Of a stretch of DNA of 64,000 nucleotides, positions 22,141-34,043 are shown one piece after another; positions within the stretch are counted from its first letter, which is position 1; every line of letters starts with the position of its first letter. A program made the position numbers and the translations under genes. Source of the stretch: Dolomedes plantarius (lineage: Eukaryota; Arthropoda; Arachnida; Araneae; Dolomedidae); assembly GCA_907164885.2 (NCBI GenBank), contig OU015495.1, forward strand, positions 100,966,659 through 101,030,658, written 5' to 3'. Under the pieces are notes generated by a model, which ran no database searches, was not told the origin of the DNA, and saw only the letters and a program-made list of their open reading frames with translations.

Positions 22141-22200
22141 CACACACAGAGAGAGTGTGTTTGTCTGTGTGTGTGTGTATATACACACACACACATTACA
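22102..22200. repeat. (TA)n/(GT)n/(CA)n microsatellite cluster
   Basis: TA repeats pass into GAGAGTGTGTTTGTC, GT repeats and a CA run. A short ORF through it is artefactual. Confidence 0.9.
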
Positions 22201-22729
22201 TTATTTCTCCCTAAGCGTGGGAATTTGTATTCTCTCGCGTTACTTCAGGTCAGTTCATTTTGCTGGAATGCTACGGCAGAAACTTATGACTGACATCTGA
22301 GAAGAAGCAATTTGGCCAGCAAGCGCTGGGAGACTTTGGTGCGGATAAGACGGGGTGTCGGAGTGTGGAGCATAAAAGAAAATGGCGGAAAGTTGAAGGA
22401 CGAATAAATGACTTTTATTACGAGGATAGGCTGAAAACTGATGCACACATGCTTGTAGAACGCGAACGAAATTACCTTCAGAAGCGCGTCAGGTAGCATG
22501 TGGAAGTAGCATTCCCCTCAATACGCATGCGAAGTTTGACGTCGCGTTATTGCGTTCATCCAGTGTATTTCGAGAAACGGATATATGGGGACGTGCTCTA
22601 GTGCTAGTGCTACGAGTTTATACTGAGCTTTTCTTTGTTTACGGCTCAGACTATGACTAGAAAGATATAATGAATAAAATACATGCATATATCTCTCTCT
22701 CTCCCTCATCCCCCCTTCTCTCCTTATCT
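22201..22729. other. Unassigned sequence
   Basis: This is single-copy looking with moderate GC. Short overlapping ORFs on the minus strand (22255-22709) show no domain. A pyrimidine-rich run of CT units is at 22690-22737. Confidence 0.4.
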
Positions 22730-22737
22730 CTTTATCT

Positions 22738-24525
22738 CAGGGGTGGCCAAAGCGGCGACCGCGGTCGACCGGTAGACCGCGTAACCATTTCTAGTCGTCT
22801 GCCTGTCTGATATGTAAACATCTCAGTTCCTCGTCTCACATATCATGCGAGACAAACCGTCCGACAGAGACGACGCGCTACAATCTTAAAGTTAGCCGAT
22901 TATCGGCGTCAGTCTCTCTCTAAAATCCGACGGGTAAAACAAGTGATGACTTGTGTGTTATACAATCTTAGGGGAAAAAAAGACGCACCAAGAAGGAGTT
23001 ATCTGAATGGGAGGAAAATCGGTAGATGTGATGTACATGTACAGAAAAACAAATGGTTCCACCTCTGGCCCTTATGCAAGCAGTTATTCGGCTTGGCATT
23101 GATTGATAGAGGTGGCAGATGTCCTCCTACGGATATCGTGCCAAATTCTGTCCCATTGGCGCATTAGATCGTAAAAATCCCGAGCTGGTTGGAGGGCCCC
23201 ACCCAAAATGCTCCAAACGTGCTCACTGGGGGAGAGATACGGTGACCTTACTGGCCAAGGAAGCGTTGGGCAAGCACGAAGACAAGCAGAAGAAACTCTT
23301 GCCGTATGAGGGCGGGAATAGTCTTGCTGAAATGTAAGCCCAGGATATGAAGTTATATGAAGGGCAACACAACGGGGTGTAGAATATCGCCGACGTACCG
23401 CTGTGCTCTAAGAGTGCCGCGGAGGACAACCAAAGGGGTCCAGCTATGAAATGAGATGGCACCCCAGACCTTCCTTAACTCCTGGTTGTCGGCCCGTATG
23501 GCGGAAGACATTCAGGTTGGTAACCCACCACTGTCTGGAGCATCTCCAGACACGTATTCGCTGGCCATCGTGGCTCAATTCGAAGCGGGACTCATCACTG
23601 AAGACGATTCTACTCCAGTCAGTGACATTCCAGGTCGAATGTTCCCGACAGCACTGCAAACGGAGTTGTCGGTGTATAGAGGTCAATGGTAGTGGCGCAA
23701 GGGACGCCGTGAGCTCAGCCCCCTTTCTATGAGCCGCCTATGATTGGTCCTTGCGATCACTGAACCACCAGTTGCACGTACGATAGATGATAATGATGAA
23801 TCTGGGGCTTTGACTGCCGCTCAGACGATTGATCGTTCCTCACGTTCAGTCGTTTCTTTAGGCCAACCGCTTCCTTCCTGACGCTATGATTCACCCATTC
23901 CTGCCAACATCGTCTAAAGTGGCATCGCTCCTATCCAAATGTCGAGAGATTCGCCGCTTAGACCAACCGGATTCTTTGAGCCCAACTACAAGTCCTCTCT
24001 CAAATGATGATATCTACGCATATTGTTCGCGCACCTGTATGTGAGGCATAGTTACCGTCTACCTGAGTACACAGAATGACATTCGTAAAAAAATTATGAC
24101 CTGAAATCGAAATTTCTCCTGTTTAATATCCTGCCAGTTGCACAGTTAAGATGTGTTGCATTGTCAAATGTTACTTCATTGGCGGTCAAAATTTAAGATT
24201 TTGCACTTTCCGTCGAAACCTGTATGCATATAAATTTGTGCCCAATTTGCATTATCTCTTTTTTTTTCTTTTTTTTTTTGTCGTCTAAGAGTGTATATCA
24301 AATAACAGATATTTAAGTAAGAAGAAAACATTTTTTTTCTGTTATTAAAATAACTTGATATTGAATATAATGAGTAATATCTATGATGTTTTTAAATTTA
24401 AATCAATTTTTGGCTTCAAATTACTAATTTTCTTATGATCACTCAACACATACGATGTTGGTAGACCGCCGCCTATAATTAAAATTACAGGTCACCCGTA
24501 GTGATGAAAAGTTTGGCCACCACTG
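22738..24525. mobile_element. hAT element end-to-end, with internal Tc1 remnant
   Basis: The left end CAGGGGTGGCCAAA and the right end TTTGGCCACCACTG form the TIR. The flanks CTTTATCT (22730-22737) and CTCTATCT (24526-24533) match at 7 of 8 positions. Subterminal sequence at the left carries GCGGCGACCGCGGTCGACCGG, a GC-rich block typical of these elements. No hAT transposase is readable; the interior holds a decayed Tc1 transposase on the minus strand. Confidence 0.8.
22960..24010 (-). pseudogene. Tc1-like transposase remnant
   Basis: The minus strand, with many indels and stops, shows the HTH and linker region (GSGWPKETTERE), then SLSSIVRATGGSV, then the first catalytic site VTDWSRIVFSDESRFELSHD and GQRIRVWR. 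A middle part follows with WGAISFHSWTPLVVLRGTL. The second and third catalytic motifs are not intact. Tc1 termini were not found, so the remnant may have been truncated before the hAT formed, or the hAT captured it. Confidence 0.7.
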
Positions 24526-24533
24526 CTCTATCT

Positions 24534-25246
24534 CTATGGAGTCTTTAATCGGTTCTGAACAAAATAGGGCCGTTTAGAGGGGTGGCCGCCTAGAGACGTT
24601 TCACTGCATACTAATGTGTGTGTGAGAGAGAGAGAAGGGGGGGGGGGAAGAGAGAGGAACCTAGGAACTAACACATTGCAATAAAAAATGAAATTACGAA
24701 ATGAAACTTAAGGATAACATCTAAAGATGTTATCTTGTTATCCGAGAGATGTTATCATTGATAAATACTGATGAAGAGATTTTATTATTTATTATACTCT
24801 ACTCTACTTCATAAGCAATCTTAACATGATTTATTATATGATAACTAACCGACGTATTATACATATCAAAGTTAAAGAAAGGATATAAGAAAATTTACAC
24901 CTAATAACGTTCTGAAAACAGAGAAAGTTTGGAGAAAATGAATTACTTCTAGAGACAAATTCCTATTGTATCACGGCATGTTATTTGATGAGATAACAAT
25001 GGAAATGAGGGAAAAGAGAGGCGGGGGTAGACGGATTTGCCATTACTGTGTGTGTCACTTTCATCAGACAATTAGGAAATGATAGAATCTCCTCCTAATG
25101 ATAGAATCTGGATGATAGAATCCTCTCCATTTTCTATATTACATTTCGCTTTAAGGCGAAAAGCATTAAATGTCTTTTTCTGACATTCCTGAGATATGTT
25201 ATATAATAACAGGGACTGCTGATGAACTATTTTATTGTAGGGCTAG
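24534..25246. other. Unassigned sequence with a possible pogo-type end
   Basis: On the minus strand from about 24609 the sequence starts CAGTGAAACGTCTCTAGG with GGCCACCCCTC, like a pogo/Tigger terminus; a TA lies nearby. A G-rich run with GA repeats is at 24613-24650. The rest is AT-rich with no gene seen. Confidence 0.3.
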
Positions 25247-25370
25247 CACTGGGGTTCCCAAAGTGGTCGATATCAACCGCAAGGGGTCGATAAATACACG
25301 AGGGCCGAAAGGGGGTCGATGAATACACGAGGGTTCAAAGGAGGACGATTAATACAAAAGAGGTTCAATT
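25247..25370 (+). mobile_element. Left end of a hAT-like element, truncated
   Basis: The sequence begins CACTGGGGTTCCCAAAGTGG followed by GTCGAT..ATACACGAGGG units repeated three times (25267, 25309 and 25345 regions), a common subterminal design in hAT MITEs. No matching right end was found before the BEL sequence begins near 25391. Confidence 0.4.
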
Positions 25371-25390
25371 AAACTGTCTAGGAAAAAAAC

Positions 25391-26160
25391 AGAATATTCC
25401 AATAAAAGACTGGCATCATGTTACTGGAATTTGCAACCCTGCTGATCTCCGCTCACGAGGCTGTATGGCTCAAAAATTGAAGGAGTCAGCATGGTGGGAG
25501 GGACAATCTTGGTTGAAGAGACCTGAAGAAGAATGGCCGAAATCCGAAGCCTTACCGGTGATGGAAGTAGCAAATTCTGAAAGACGGAAGACCATCATAA
25601 CTGCTATGAACTTAGAGGCTAAAGATAAAGACCGGAAAATATACAACAGATTTTCTTCATATGCCGAAATTCTAAAAGTTACAGCATATATCTATAGATT
25701 TGTTTACAATGCTAAGGCTCAGAAAAACGAACGCATAAACGGAAGTTTAAACGTCGAAGAATTAGGCAGAACTGAAATCATATTAATGAAATTAATGCAA
25801 AAAGAATCTTTTACTGGACCGGCAGACCAAAGATTGAAAGGTCTACAAATAATTGCTGATTATAATGGACTTTTAAGAGTAAAGACTAGAATAGAAAGAA
25901 GAGACTTTATGACCTGGAAATTTCACCAAAAGATCGACACAGTCTGCGTCATAAGTTTTTACCAGGCAAAGAGTGTCGTGAACTTAGAAATGAAAGTGTT
26001 CTTGCCTCAAATGATAAAAGACGTAGAGATCCAAGTAAATCCAAAGCTTCACAACAAGAACTCGATATTCCAGACTCACAGGACCTGCCATCGAACCTTC
26101 CTGAATCGGAGGTGGTGACTACGACCAGGTGTGGCTGCACTGTGAAACCAGTGAAAGACT
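25391..26160 (+). pseudogene. pol: BEL/Pao pol fragment (RNase H end to integrase start)
   Basis: The frame opens with WHHVTGICNPADL, the usual BEL/Pao motif after RNase H (W..V....NPAD..SRG). It continues with WWEGQSWLKRPEEEWP, and around residue 135 of the open part gives GLQIIADYNGLLRVKTRI, the start of the integrase zinc region. The core integrase is missing, and the frame passes to a tail with TRCGCTVKPVKDWA, which fits the polyprotein C-terminus. The fragment is therefore the 3' part of a BEL element with an internal deletion. Its LTR follows at 26227. Confidence 0.75.
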
Positions 26161-26226
26161 GGGCTTGTAAACTATCCTCGTTATTATATTTCAGTTTCAA
26201 AGTTCAGAAACTCAAAGGTGGGAGGA

Positions 26227-26510
26227 TGTCGAGGAATATGTACTCTCTGCGCGTGTGGGAATGCGGAAGAGACTTTTTTAAAGCAGAACAGATAGAGAAC
26301 TGATAGATAGAGGCCGCACAAAAACGCGCTGTATATTAGGTGTGCGGAAATTATACTAAATTTAATGTAACTTTTAATTAGATGTTTTTTGTAGTGTGAT
26401 AATCGTGTGTCAATCTCAGTAATGTTATGTCATATATTTTGTAGTAGCGTGTAATAAATATATAGAAAAACAACGCGCTCTAAACTTTCTCGACCTTTAA
26501 AGAGCTTTCA
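26227..26510 (+). repeat. 3' LTR of the BEL fragment
   Basis: A polypurine tract AAAGGTGGGAGGA (26214-26226) directly precedes TGTCGAGGAATATG, a typical LTR start. The sequence has an AATAAA near 26453 and ends near CTTTCA at 26510. The end point is approximate because no partner LTR is in the window. Confidence 0.55.
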
Positions 26511-27386
26511 TGCCCGGAAATTGACTTCAGAAAAGGTAAGAAGTATTTATTTCGATTTCCTTTTTTTGAACTGCTTTTGGATAGAACTAACGTTCCCTGT
26601 ACCCAAAAAGCTTCATGGTTTCTGCTATCCAATATGTATGAAGGGGAGGTGTCATTTTCCCACCATACGGTTTTGTTTCAGTTCCTTATTTCCTTTTATT
26701 CCAAATGAGAATTCCCTTTATGCTTAAAACATGGATTCATTTCAGAATCAAATAAATCTATTTCAGGAGCACATAGTTGACTACTGTAAGTAGCTGTCTT
26801 TGAAAATGATTGTATCTATCAGTGAGCTCATCCCGTGGTATTTCTTTGAAAAATCGTAGTTTAGAGCACGTCGTTCGCTTTCCAATAATAAATTTGTGTT
26901 CAAAGATGATTTGGGAGTGGTTGCAGCTAGAGATAGACAAAAGAATCTGCCAATGTGCTGGAAGACTTCGTTTGTTGCGTTGGATGTCGTCATGTGTAGA
27001 ATCAATTTGTTTAAGCTGTTCTCTACTGCTGATGTCTTCAGCATAATATTGATGGCAAGTGGCAGGAGCACCTGATCGACTTCACTATTCTCATTAGTCA
27101 AAATGCTTTCTGTTTCGAGTTCTGTTTCGAAAGTACTCGAGTGAATATCTCAAAAAAGTTAATTATTTTTCAAACGATTATTTCTCGTTTCCCGTTAGCT
27201 CGAGTGATTGCCCAAGACGATTATTCCTTAGATAGCTCGTATATCTTTTGTTCGGTAAGCTATGCTAAACATTTTGATCGGGAATAAAGGATACTGGAGC
27301 GGGGAGCGGGTGAGTAGATGATTTTATAAAACTACAGTGTTTATGTATAGCTGAACTTCAGACGAAATAATTTATTAATCTATATA
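26511..27386. other. Unassigned; overlapping ORFs of unknown status
   Basis: Overlapping minus-strand frames of 106 and 60 codons (26758-27101) are open together with a plus-strand frame. None has a recognised domain, so I do not call a gene. The segment could be a decayed exon. Confidence 0.3.
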
Positions 27387-28792
27387 CAGGGTGTCCATAA
27401 TTAAACTTCCCTACTTTAAAGTTGTCTACAGTCCAAACTATTGTTCAGAATGTATGAAATTTTGTGTAGGAGATATTGAAGAGATGGGAACTTGTTTGAG
27501 CGAATAAAAAAATTAGTTCAAAGTTTCACCACCAGAGGGCGTTTTTTAAGAATTACACATTTACGACTGGTTTTGCACTTAAGATTTCACCATCTTTTTG
27601 TCCATAGGTCACCCTAACACAATAATTCATACTCATTAAATTTTACAATCTTTAGAATGATTGCAAAGTCGATCGGAAACTTGTTCGATAACTAATTTTC
27701 GGGCAAAAGATTTGAAGGAACGAAGAAGAAACATATATGCAAATTAATTTTTGTCGACGAAGAGCAGAAGCTGTTATAAAACCTAGAAACTTTCCTGTAA
27801 ATTTTGTATAAAAAATATAAAAAACAATACTTGGCTTTGCCAAGGCAAAAAAAAATTAAAGATTTTATAAAATAAACTAAAAATCTATTTTACTATCCTT
27901 CAACTTCCTTCTAGCACTTATTATTTGTCTCAGTAAATCCTTCTGGATTTGGTTTCCTAGTCTTAGAACTCACGGATTCAGAACTTTATCTCTCTATCCA
28001 AACACTTTTCTTCCTCCTCTCTCTACCTACCAATTGAAAACCAGCTTTCAGACAGCTATTGACTCCGCCTCCACTAGAGAAGCATCATGAAAATCCTGGA
28101 GACGTCCAGTGAGAACTCTTCATTTCACCCTCCAAAGCTCTGACCAAAAAAACCTCTCTGCTTCACTTTTGTGTTGCAATTTACGCTTCCGAAGATATTA
28201 AAAAACGAACATTCCTTTTCTCATTTCGGTGGAACTTTCGCTCTCCGTTGACAATCTCCTGAAATATCTGTGTTAGAAGGCGTTGGCGTAGACAACACAG
28301 TTAACCACACGTTCCTATGGTCCTATGGGAGAATTTGTTTTCAGCGTGCTTACTATTGCTAATCAGAATTGTCATCGTTACGATTACCAGATCGAGCTCC
28401 CCAGACCTCAACCCATGCGACTTTTGGCTTTGGGGACATATGAAACATCTAGTCAGTCTTGATAAACCAAGAACTATACGTGATCTGAGTGACAGCATTT
28501 CAGGATATGTTCTCGGCATTTCCCCGGACACACTGCGGTCGACTGTAGAGCATGCTATCTTACGATTTCAAATAGTAGCTAAAAATGATGGCCGTCATGT
28601 TGAACATGTCTTGTTGTAATAAATTTTTTATAACTATAGTAAATGTTGGCTAAAAGTGTAATTCATCAAAAAACGCCTCTGGTGGTGAAATTTTGAACTA
28701 ATTTATTTATTCGCTCAAACAAATTCCCATCCCTTCAATAGTTTCGACTGTAGACAACTTTAAAGTAGGGAAGTTTAATTATGGACACCCTG
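27387..28792 (+). mobile_element. Mariner-like element with ~165 bp TIRs, decayed
   Basis: The ends CAGGGTGTCCATAATTAAAC and the inverse ending GGACACCCTG at 28792 are flanked by TA at 27385-27386 and 28793-28794. The inverted similarity extends inward to about 27550 and from about 28660 and includes a shared (A)GAGGCGTTTTT block. The plus strand keeps a C-terminal transposase fragment. The segment 27650-28280 no longer reads as transposase and may include foreign DNA. Confidence 0.85.
28388..28619 (+). pseudogene. Mariner-like transposase C-terminal fragment
   Basis: The frame reads SSSPDLNPCDFWLWGHMKHL, the third catalytic region (acidic residue in the CDF position), then IRDLSDSISGYVLGISPDTL, and ends NDGRHVEHVLL and a stop. 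The C-terminus is intact while the first and second aspartates are not recognisable upstream. The TIR begins shortly after the stop, as expected. Confidence 0.75.
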
Positions 28793-28794
28793 TA

Positions 28795-31700
28795 CATATA
28801 AATGGATGTATGTGTGTATATTCAGCATCACTCTGGAATGCCTGGAGCAATATTCAACCAAACTTGATACCCATATGACTTACAATCTGGGAAGAAACAC
28901 TAGGAGGATAAGACAACCCTAGCACTTCTAGGGGGCAGGGGGCAGGGGAAACATATAAAAATTAAAGTTTTATAATATATGGTATAAATATTAAATTTTT
29001 ATACTTCAAACTACCATAAGTGATAAATCTTAGAAATTTCGCTAGAATTAGAAACATAAATAAGTTATAATGAAAAAATATCTTTTCACAAACAGTAAAA
29101 TAAAAACAGTTTATGAACTTTGTAATAAACTATATGTTTTTTATTAACAGAAAAGGAATCCAGAGAGAATAGATTGAGATTTAAATCTATCCTATTCAGA
29201 CACCCATTCAGCTTTATTTTCTCTAAACAGAACAATAATTCAATGCCAACTTTTAAGCCCATCAAAATAAATAATTGGTATGATAAAAATTGAGCTTTCA
29301 GAGAAAAAGACATAGCAAAAAGGAAATGAATCAAGTACATAGAAACACAAATAAACGTACTTTACATATTAGAAATCTCCAAAAGTGTATACCAACTATA
29401 GGATACATGAATAACAATGCAATGTCCTATACAAACACTATCAATATAGCAACTTCAAGAGACTTTGATTTGGCAAACAGTGTTATACAAAGTGGATAAT
29501 ACTGCTTCAAGTATGTTACCAAACAAATATTTGATAAACGAACAATGTACGTATTTTTACAATGATAATTTTTATCGAAAATAACTATTACCGTTACCAT
29601 CAGTGATACAATCAAGTAAATACAATGGTACTAGGGATAAGCAAGTGTTATTGGGAATAAAATCTACTTACCAATTCACTTTAGATTGTTATATTTTAAC
29701 CACATAAACAGAAACAAGTAAAAAATTATTCACAAACACTACATTAAAAAGTTTCAAGAGTATCACTTCCTCTAAGCCTGTCTTTCACAGTGAGGCTTAG
29801 AGTAATGAAAGTTTAAAACATCATCTGCTCTCATTCTTGTACCACATCGAATTCCTCAATTTTTGTGCTAGGTAAGTTTATACTCCTTTGTCGATTTCAG
29901 GACGTGCAAAATCATTAGTTTAAAAGAAATTAATATTTATTTTCGAGTCCTATGGGACCATCGGACGCCATGACAGTTTGTTCCCAACATGGTGGCCGTG
30001 ACGTCATTATCAATCGATTACTGAAAATCACTCAATTATTGAAAATTACTCGATTATTGAAATCATTCGATTATGCCCATCACTATTTTTAGACCAAAAT
30101 ATCCTTGACTTTGGCGCTCAAGAGACGTTCTTAAATCTACCGACGCTTAAATCTACTTACGGTTAGATTTTTAAGGTTCGATTCCGGTACGGATTAACTG
30201 TTCGGGTGAAATTCGGAGCAAATCCGAAGAAGAGTTAGATCTCTCAGTTAAGACCGTGGATAGTCTTTGTTAAGCAATTAATTATGTTAACAGATTAGCA
30301 CTATTATTACCTAATTTCACTTACAAAAGCCATTTATCACCGACTTTTCGCCGGAAAGTAGTAAAAAAAATTTCGTATTTATTCTCTCATCTCGGAAAAT
30401 TTCGCATTTATTCGGATCTATTTCGTTAAGTACGAAAATTACGTATCCTTAATCATAATATGGTGAATCATATACAGCCATAATTCCTGTATGAGTTATA
30501 TGTTGCATTAGCTTACCCGAGTGTCGCAATTTTGTCTTACACAAAGATTTCATATTTAAAAAAAAATAAATATTTCGTTACAAGTCCTCACAATTTGATT
30601 CTGTTGAAGTATGCTCTATAATTCAGATTTCCATGAAGGATTTTGATGCGTATTTTAGTATTCAAACGATAAAAAATGTACTTACATGTACTATAACACG
30701 GTGCGACACTCTTGCGTTGATGAGCGCAATTTCCTATTTCTACCTTAACAACCACAAAATAGCCAAAAAGCTATTGCTTCAGATTACAACTTTCAACCCC
30801 CTTTCGAATAAATTCACCCGCGTTGAGAGTCATGAAAAGGGAAAATTGCATCAACCCACAAACAGGATTTTCAACTCGCTTTGGATTGCGTCTGTTAAGT
30901 TAGATGGGTGTAATAACACAGTTGCTTTTCAACCCACAGGAAATGTCTATAAAAACTTAGAACTGCCGAATTCTGGCTCGCTTTTGTTTTCTCTGTGCTC
31001 TGATTAAAAGGATGAGAATCTTTTCCTCGAGATGACCCTCATTTCATTTTCATTTTATCTTTGCCAAACAAAGGCTAGAACCCTTTTATAAGGGGTCTCG
31101 AGAAATTTTATTATCAGGGTATCCGTGCGTATTGGAGTGACAACCTGAGCAGAGGAACGTTGAGTAACTACCAAGTGCGTTCGCACTTAGATAGAAAAGT
31201 CTTTTATGTACACTTATGTATGATTTTTAAAACTATCAAGTTGAATTTTTAACTTCAAAACCTCAAAAATATCAAGGAGATTTAGGCAAACTAAGTAATA
31301 ACCTCTCGTCAAATTTCTAGTAATTTGGGTAATATTATAAAAAAATGAAGCCCATCGAAACCCATTATAAATATTCAAAAGAGTTGAAGATGACGAAATC
31401 TAAATGTCACGATTAATAGCTGGGTTTAAATTCTTTGAAACGAATTGCAATCCATAAGAAATACTTTCCATTTTACTTATCTCCTCACAGAAGAATAAGT
31501 CTGTTCAAATACTTTAAACAAACATAAACAGAAATATCCTTTGTGAGTGATAACTTAACTGCAACATCGTTTCATTTTAATAATAAAGCTTTCCAGTTAG
31601 GAAAAAAAATCAGTGAGAGAAAGATTTGTTTAAAATAAAGTTAACAAACACATCTCTTTAAGAATTCAAATAAAAACTCCCGTTTCAAAAACTCGAAACA

Positions 31701-31799
31701 CTGAACAAATTTTATCCTTCAGTAGAAGTAGGGACAAAGCCATGTTTTATTTCTCCTCGTTAAAGTAATTTTTTTTAAAATAAATCCAACGAGCAGGCA
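28795..31799. other. Three kilobases without an assignable gene
   Basis: This stretch is AT-rich. ORFs at 29086-29615 and 30633-31007 (124 codons) have no domain and are flanked by many stops. Near 29980-30090 degenerate TCGATTATTGAAA units end in CCCATCACTA, resembling the subterminal repeats of a hAT-type end. A remnant of that type is likely there. Confidence 0.4.
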
Positions 31800-31996
31800 T
31801 TACTGGTTTGATGACATTCTCCTATATTCATAGCCATATTTTGCCTTCTACTTCAGTATAAGAGCACCATATAGGTGTAAAAGCATTGCTCCATGTGAGA
31901 GAACAGCACAGAAGCATCTAACCTGTAGTCGGGATTCGAACTGAGCTCACATCGTGAAAGCGAGTAACGCTAACCACTATACCATCAGCGGGCACA
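31800..31996 (-). mobile_element. tRNA-derived SINE (tRNA-Glu-like head)
   Basis: Read on the minus strand from 31995, the sequence contains a box A-like TGGTATAGTGGTTAG and a box B GTTCGAATCCC about 30 bases apart. Between them lies CTTTCAC, the anticodon loop of a tRNA-Glu(UUC). The acceptor stem does not close and there is no CCA-proximal pairing, so this is a SINE head rather than a working tRNA gene. A body of about 110 bases follows toward 31800. The 3' tail and TSD were not resolved. Confidence 0.65.
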
Positions 31997-32151
31997 ATGG
32001 AGACATAAATAGAGACTAAAAAAGCAGCAATTAGATAAAATAAAATGAAAATTAGCTTTACTTAACTTGTACTGAGAGGAGTCCATAACCTAATGGCATG
32101 GTGGCGAGAGGTTACTCCTAAGGGCAGTAAACAACAGGCATTCGAACAGGG

Positions 32152-33125
32152 GTAGGGGAAACTCTTATACCTACGGCCGGCTATTTTCAAATGGCAGTAT
32201 CTTTACTTATAACTAACTTACAATAATAAAAATAGTTTTTATACATTACGTGCTTTATTCTCTTTAAATAAAAATCGCATCAAGTGTAGAAAAAAAAATG
32301 TTGTAAATGATATTGAAAATTTAAAAAAAAATTACAAATGGCCCTAGATACAGTAACACTATTGTACCTAGGGCCAGGTATTTCCAAAAACTGAAATTGT
32401 TGTTTACAATAAAAAAAAAAATTGTATGCATTATTTCTTTCATGCACAACTTCTAAAATCTTCGTAAGGAAGAAATGTTAATTGTAGGCAATGTCTTAAA
32501 GGAAGAAATGTTTATTATTTCATCACTTTCTAATGTATGTTTTTTCTCCATCGTCTTCTTAATGATCCCACATACATTTTCTGTTTCAAACACAGATTTC
32601 GTAACCTTTTTTTTAACAATTACTATTTTCAATATTTGTGCTTGAATTTCATTTTTCTCAGGGGTATCAGTGAGAATTCTGCACTTGCCAAGTTTTCGTC
32701 CACCTCTTTTCTACCAGAGGCCATAGCCCTAGGTACAAGATTATGGCCCTAGGTACAAGATGCTGTTTTTGGCAAAATGGCTTCCATAGCCAAAGACCTG
32801 CAGAAACCAAACTTTGTTTTTATATAATTTTTTCCTTTAATGATTACAAAAATTATCTGCTATACATTAAAACATAAGTTTGCACTTACTTTCACAAAAT
32901 AAGACTTCAAATTGAAGTGAAAAAATTTAGTTTTGATCATCAAATCAAGACTTTCTTTTCTATTTAACTATAGCTTCTTCTTGCTTTCATTAAAAATAGC
33001 TGTTATGATTTGAAACAGTGTTGTCACTCACTCCAATGAGTAAAAATGCTGTAAAATAATAATTATTTAAATAAAGCATGGTGGCCCTAGGTACACGATG
33101 GCCCTAGGTACAAGAGTTTCCCCTA
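32152..33125. mobile_element. TIR element built around a GGCCCTAGGTACAAGA motif
   Basis: The ends GTAGGGGAAACTCTTATACC and, inverted, the matching GTAGGGGAAACTCTTGTACC at 33125 form an unusually strong TIR of about 22 bases. The same motif, centred on CCTAGG, recurs inside as direct copies at 32339, 32723, 32743, 33081 and 33099 and as inverted copies near 32163 and 32362. There is no transposase. A frame at 32537-32752 is not convincing. The superfamily is unknown. Confidence 0.6.
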
Positions 33126-33299
33126 CTTTGTCTTTTCTGTCTACCATTGAATCCTACTGCAGACTCATATCTAGGGAGTTTCGCTACAAACCTATCAAAA
33201 GAAACTTTGTTAAGCCTACGCTTCAAGATGTTTCTAAAGTCCACATCTCGGCTTTGTCAGGGGATACTTTACAACAAAATTTTGTGATTCAACCCATTT

Positions 33300-33578
33300 A
33301 CAATACATTTCTTGTTAGAGGCTTCCACCCTTCCCTCATCCTCACATGAAGATAGTTCCCCAGCTTCTGTCTGTTGCTGCTCAATTTAAATTCCTACATC
33401 TCCTCAGTGGTGAGCGCTTGTCTGAGTTCTTCCACTAACTCATCGGTGTCTTCCTCCCGACTTCCAAACCCATGCACTTTTCCCACAAACACCATGTCCT
33501 CCGTTAATGGTACAGCCTCAAAGTTTTCAAAGTCCCTCGGATTTACCCCCATCTTTGTTCTGCAGCGAGATCAGACAC
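33300..33578 (-). pseudogene. Tigger/pogo-like transposase C-terminal fragment
   Basis: On the minus strand from about 33550 a frame reads MGVNPRDFENFEAVPLTEDM, VHGFGSREEDTDELVEELRQ, then ALTTEEM and a stop, with further coding-like sequence after it. The 'D.ELVEE....LTTEE' pattern is a hallmark of Tigger-type transposase C-termini. A hAT MITE (33579-34035) lies immediately upstream of the readable part, so the gene was probably split by it. The rest was not recovered. Confidence 0.5.
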
Positions 33579-34035
33579 CAGGGCCTGATTTAGAAAATTT
33601 TTGACTATAGGCACAACTCGGGATGGGGCCCCCTAACACTGATGTGGGCGCAAAATTTCCAAAATTGATGCACAATAAAAATAATCAGTCTTGTGAAATT
33701 ACCATTTTACCAAGAACTGGCTATTTGAAGAGTAGAAGCCTTGGGCATTATCAAATAACAAAAGCAATACAACATATTAACTTCATCATTAAAACACCAA
33801 TACAATGCAACCAGAAAAACTTATTAATCCCTTATATACACTATAACATACATATGATGAACCAATCAATCAAATTTGAAAGGATATATAAAAAAATTGC
33901 TATTAAAAAAGGTAAAATTAAAAAAAATGAAATTGGGAATGTTTTCGTTTAAAATAAAAATGTTGGGGGTCTCTAGGCCCCGGGCCTAGTTCCATTTTCC
34001 ATTAGGCTCCGGGCCTAATGGAAAATCAGGGCCTG
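33579..34035. mobile_element. hAT MITE with perfect 8-bp TSD
   Basis: The ends are CAGGGCCTGATTTA and, inverted, CAGGCCCTGATTTTC. The target duplication TCAGACAC is perfect at 33571-33578 and 34036-34043. A second inverted pair, GGGCCTAATGGAAAAT, lies just inside the right end. The MITE is 457 bp and non-coding. Confidence 0.9.
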
Positions 34036-34043
34036 TCAGACAC

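Noticed and set aside
21963..22196. 77-codon ORF across the end of the P-like element
   Set aside because: Much of it is microsatellite translation; the rest is TIR sequence.
26758..27101. Overlapping minus-strand ORFs
   Set aside because: Several frames are open at once without any recognised motif, so I could not choose one as real.
30633..31007. 124-codon ORF
   Set aside because: No domain, no splice signals and surrounding stops in AT-rich DNA; coding status is unsupported.
31915..31996. Functional tRNA gene
   Set aside because: Box A, box B and an anticodon loop are present, but the acceptor stem does not pair. It is better called a SINE head.
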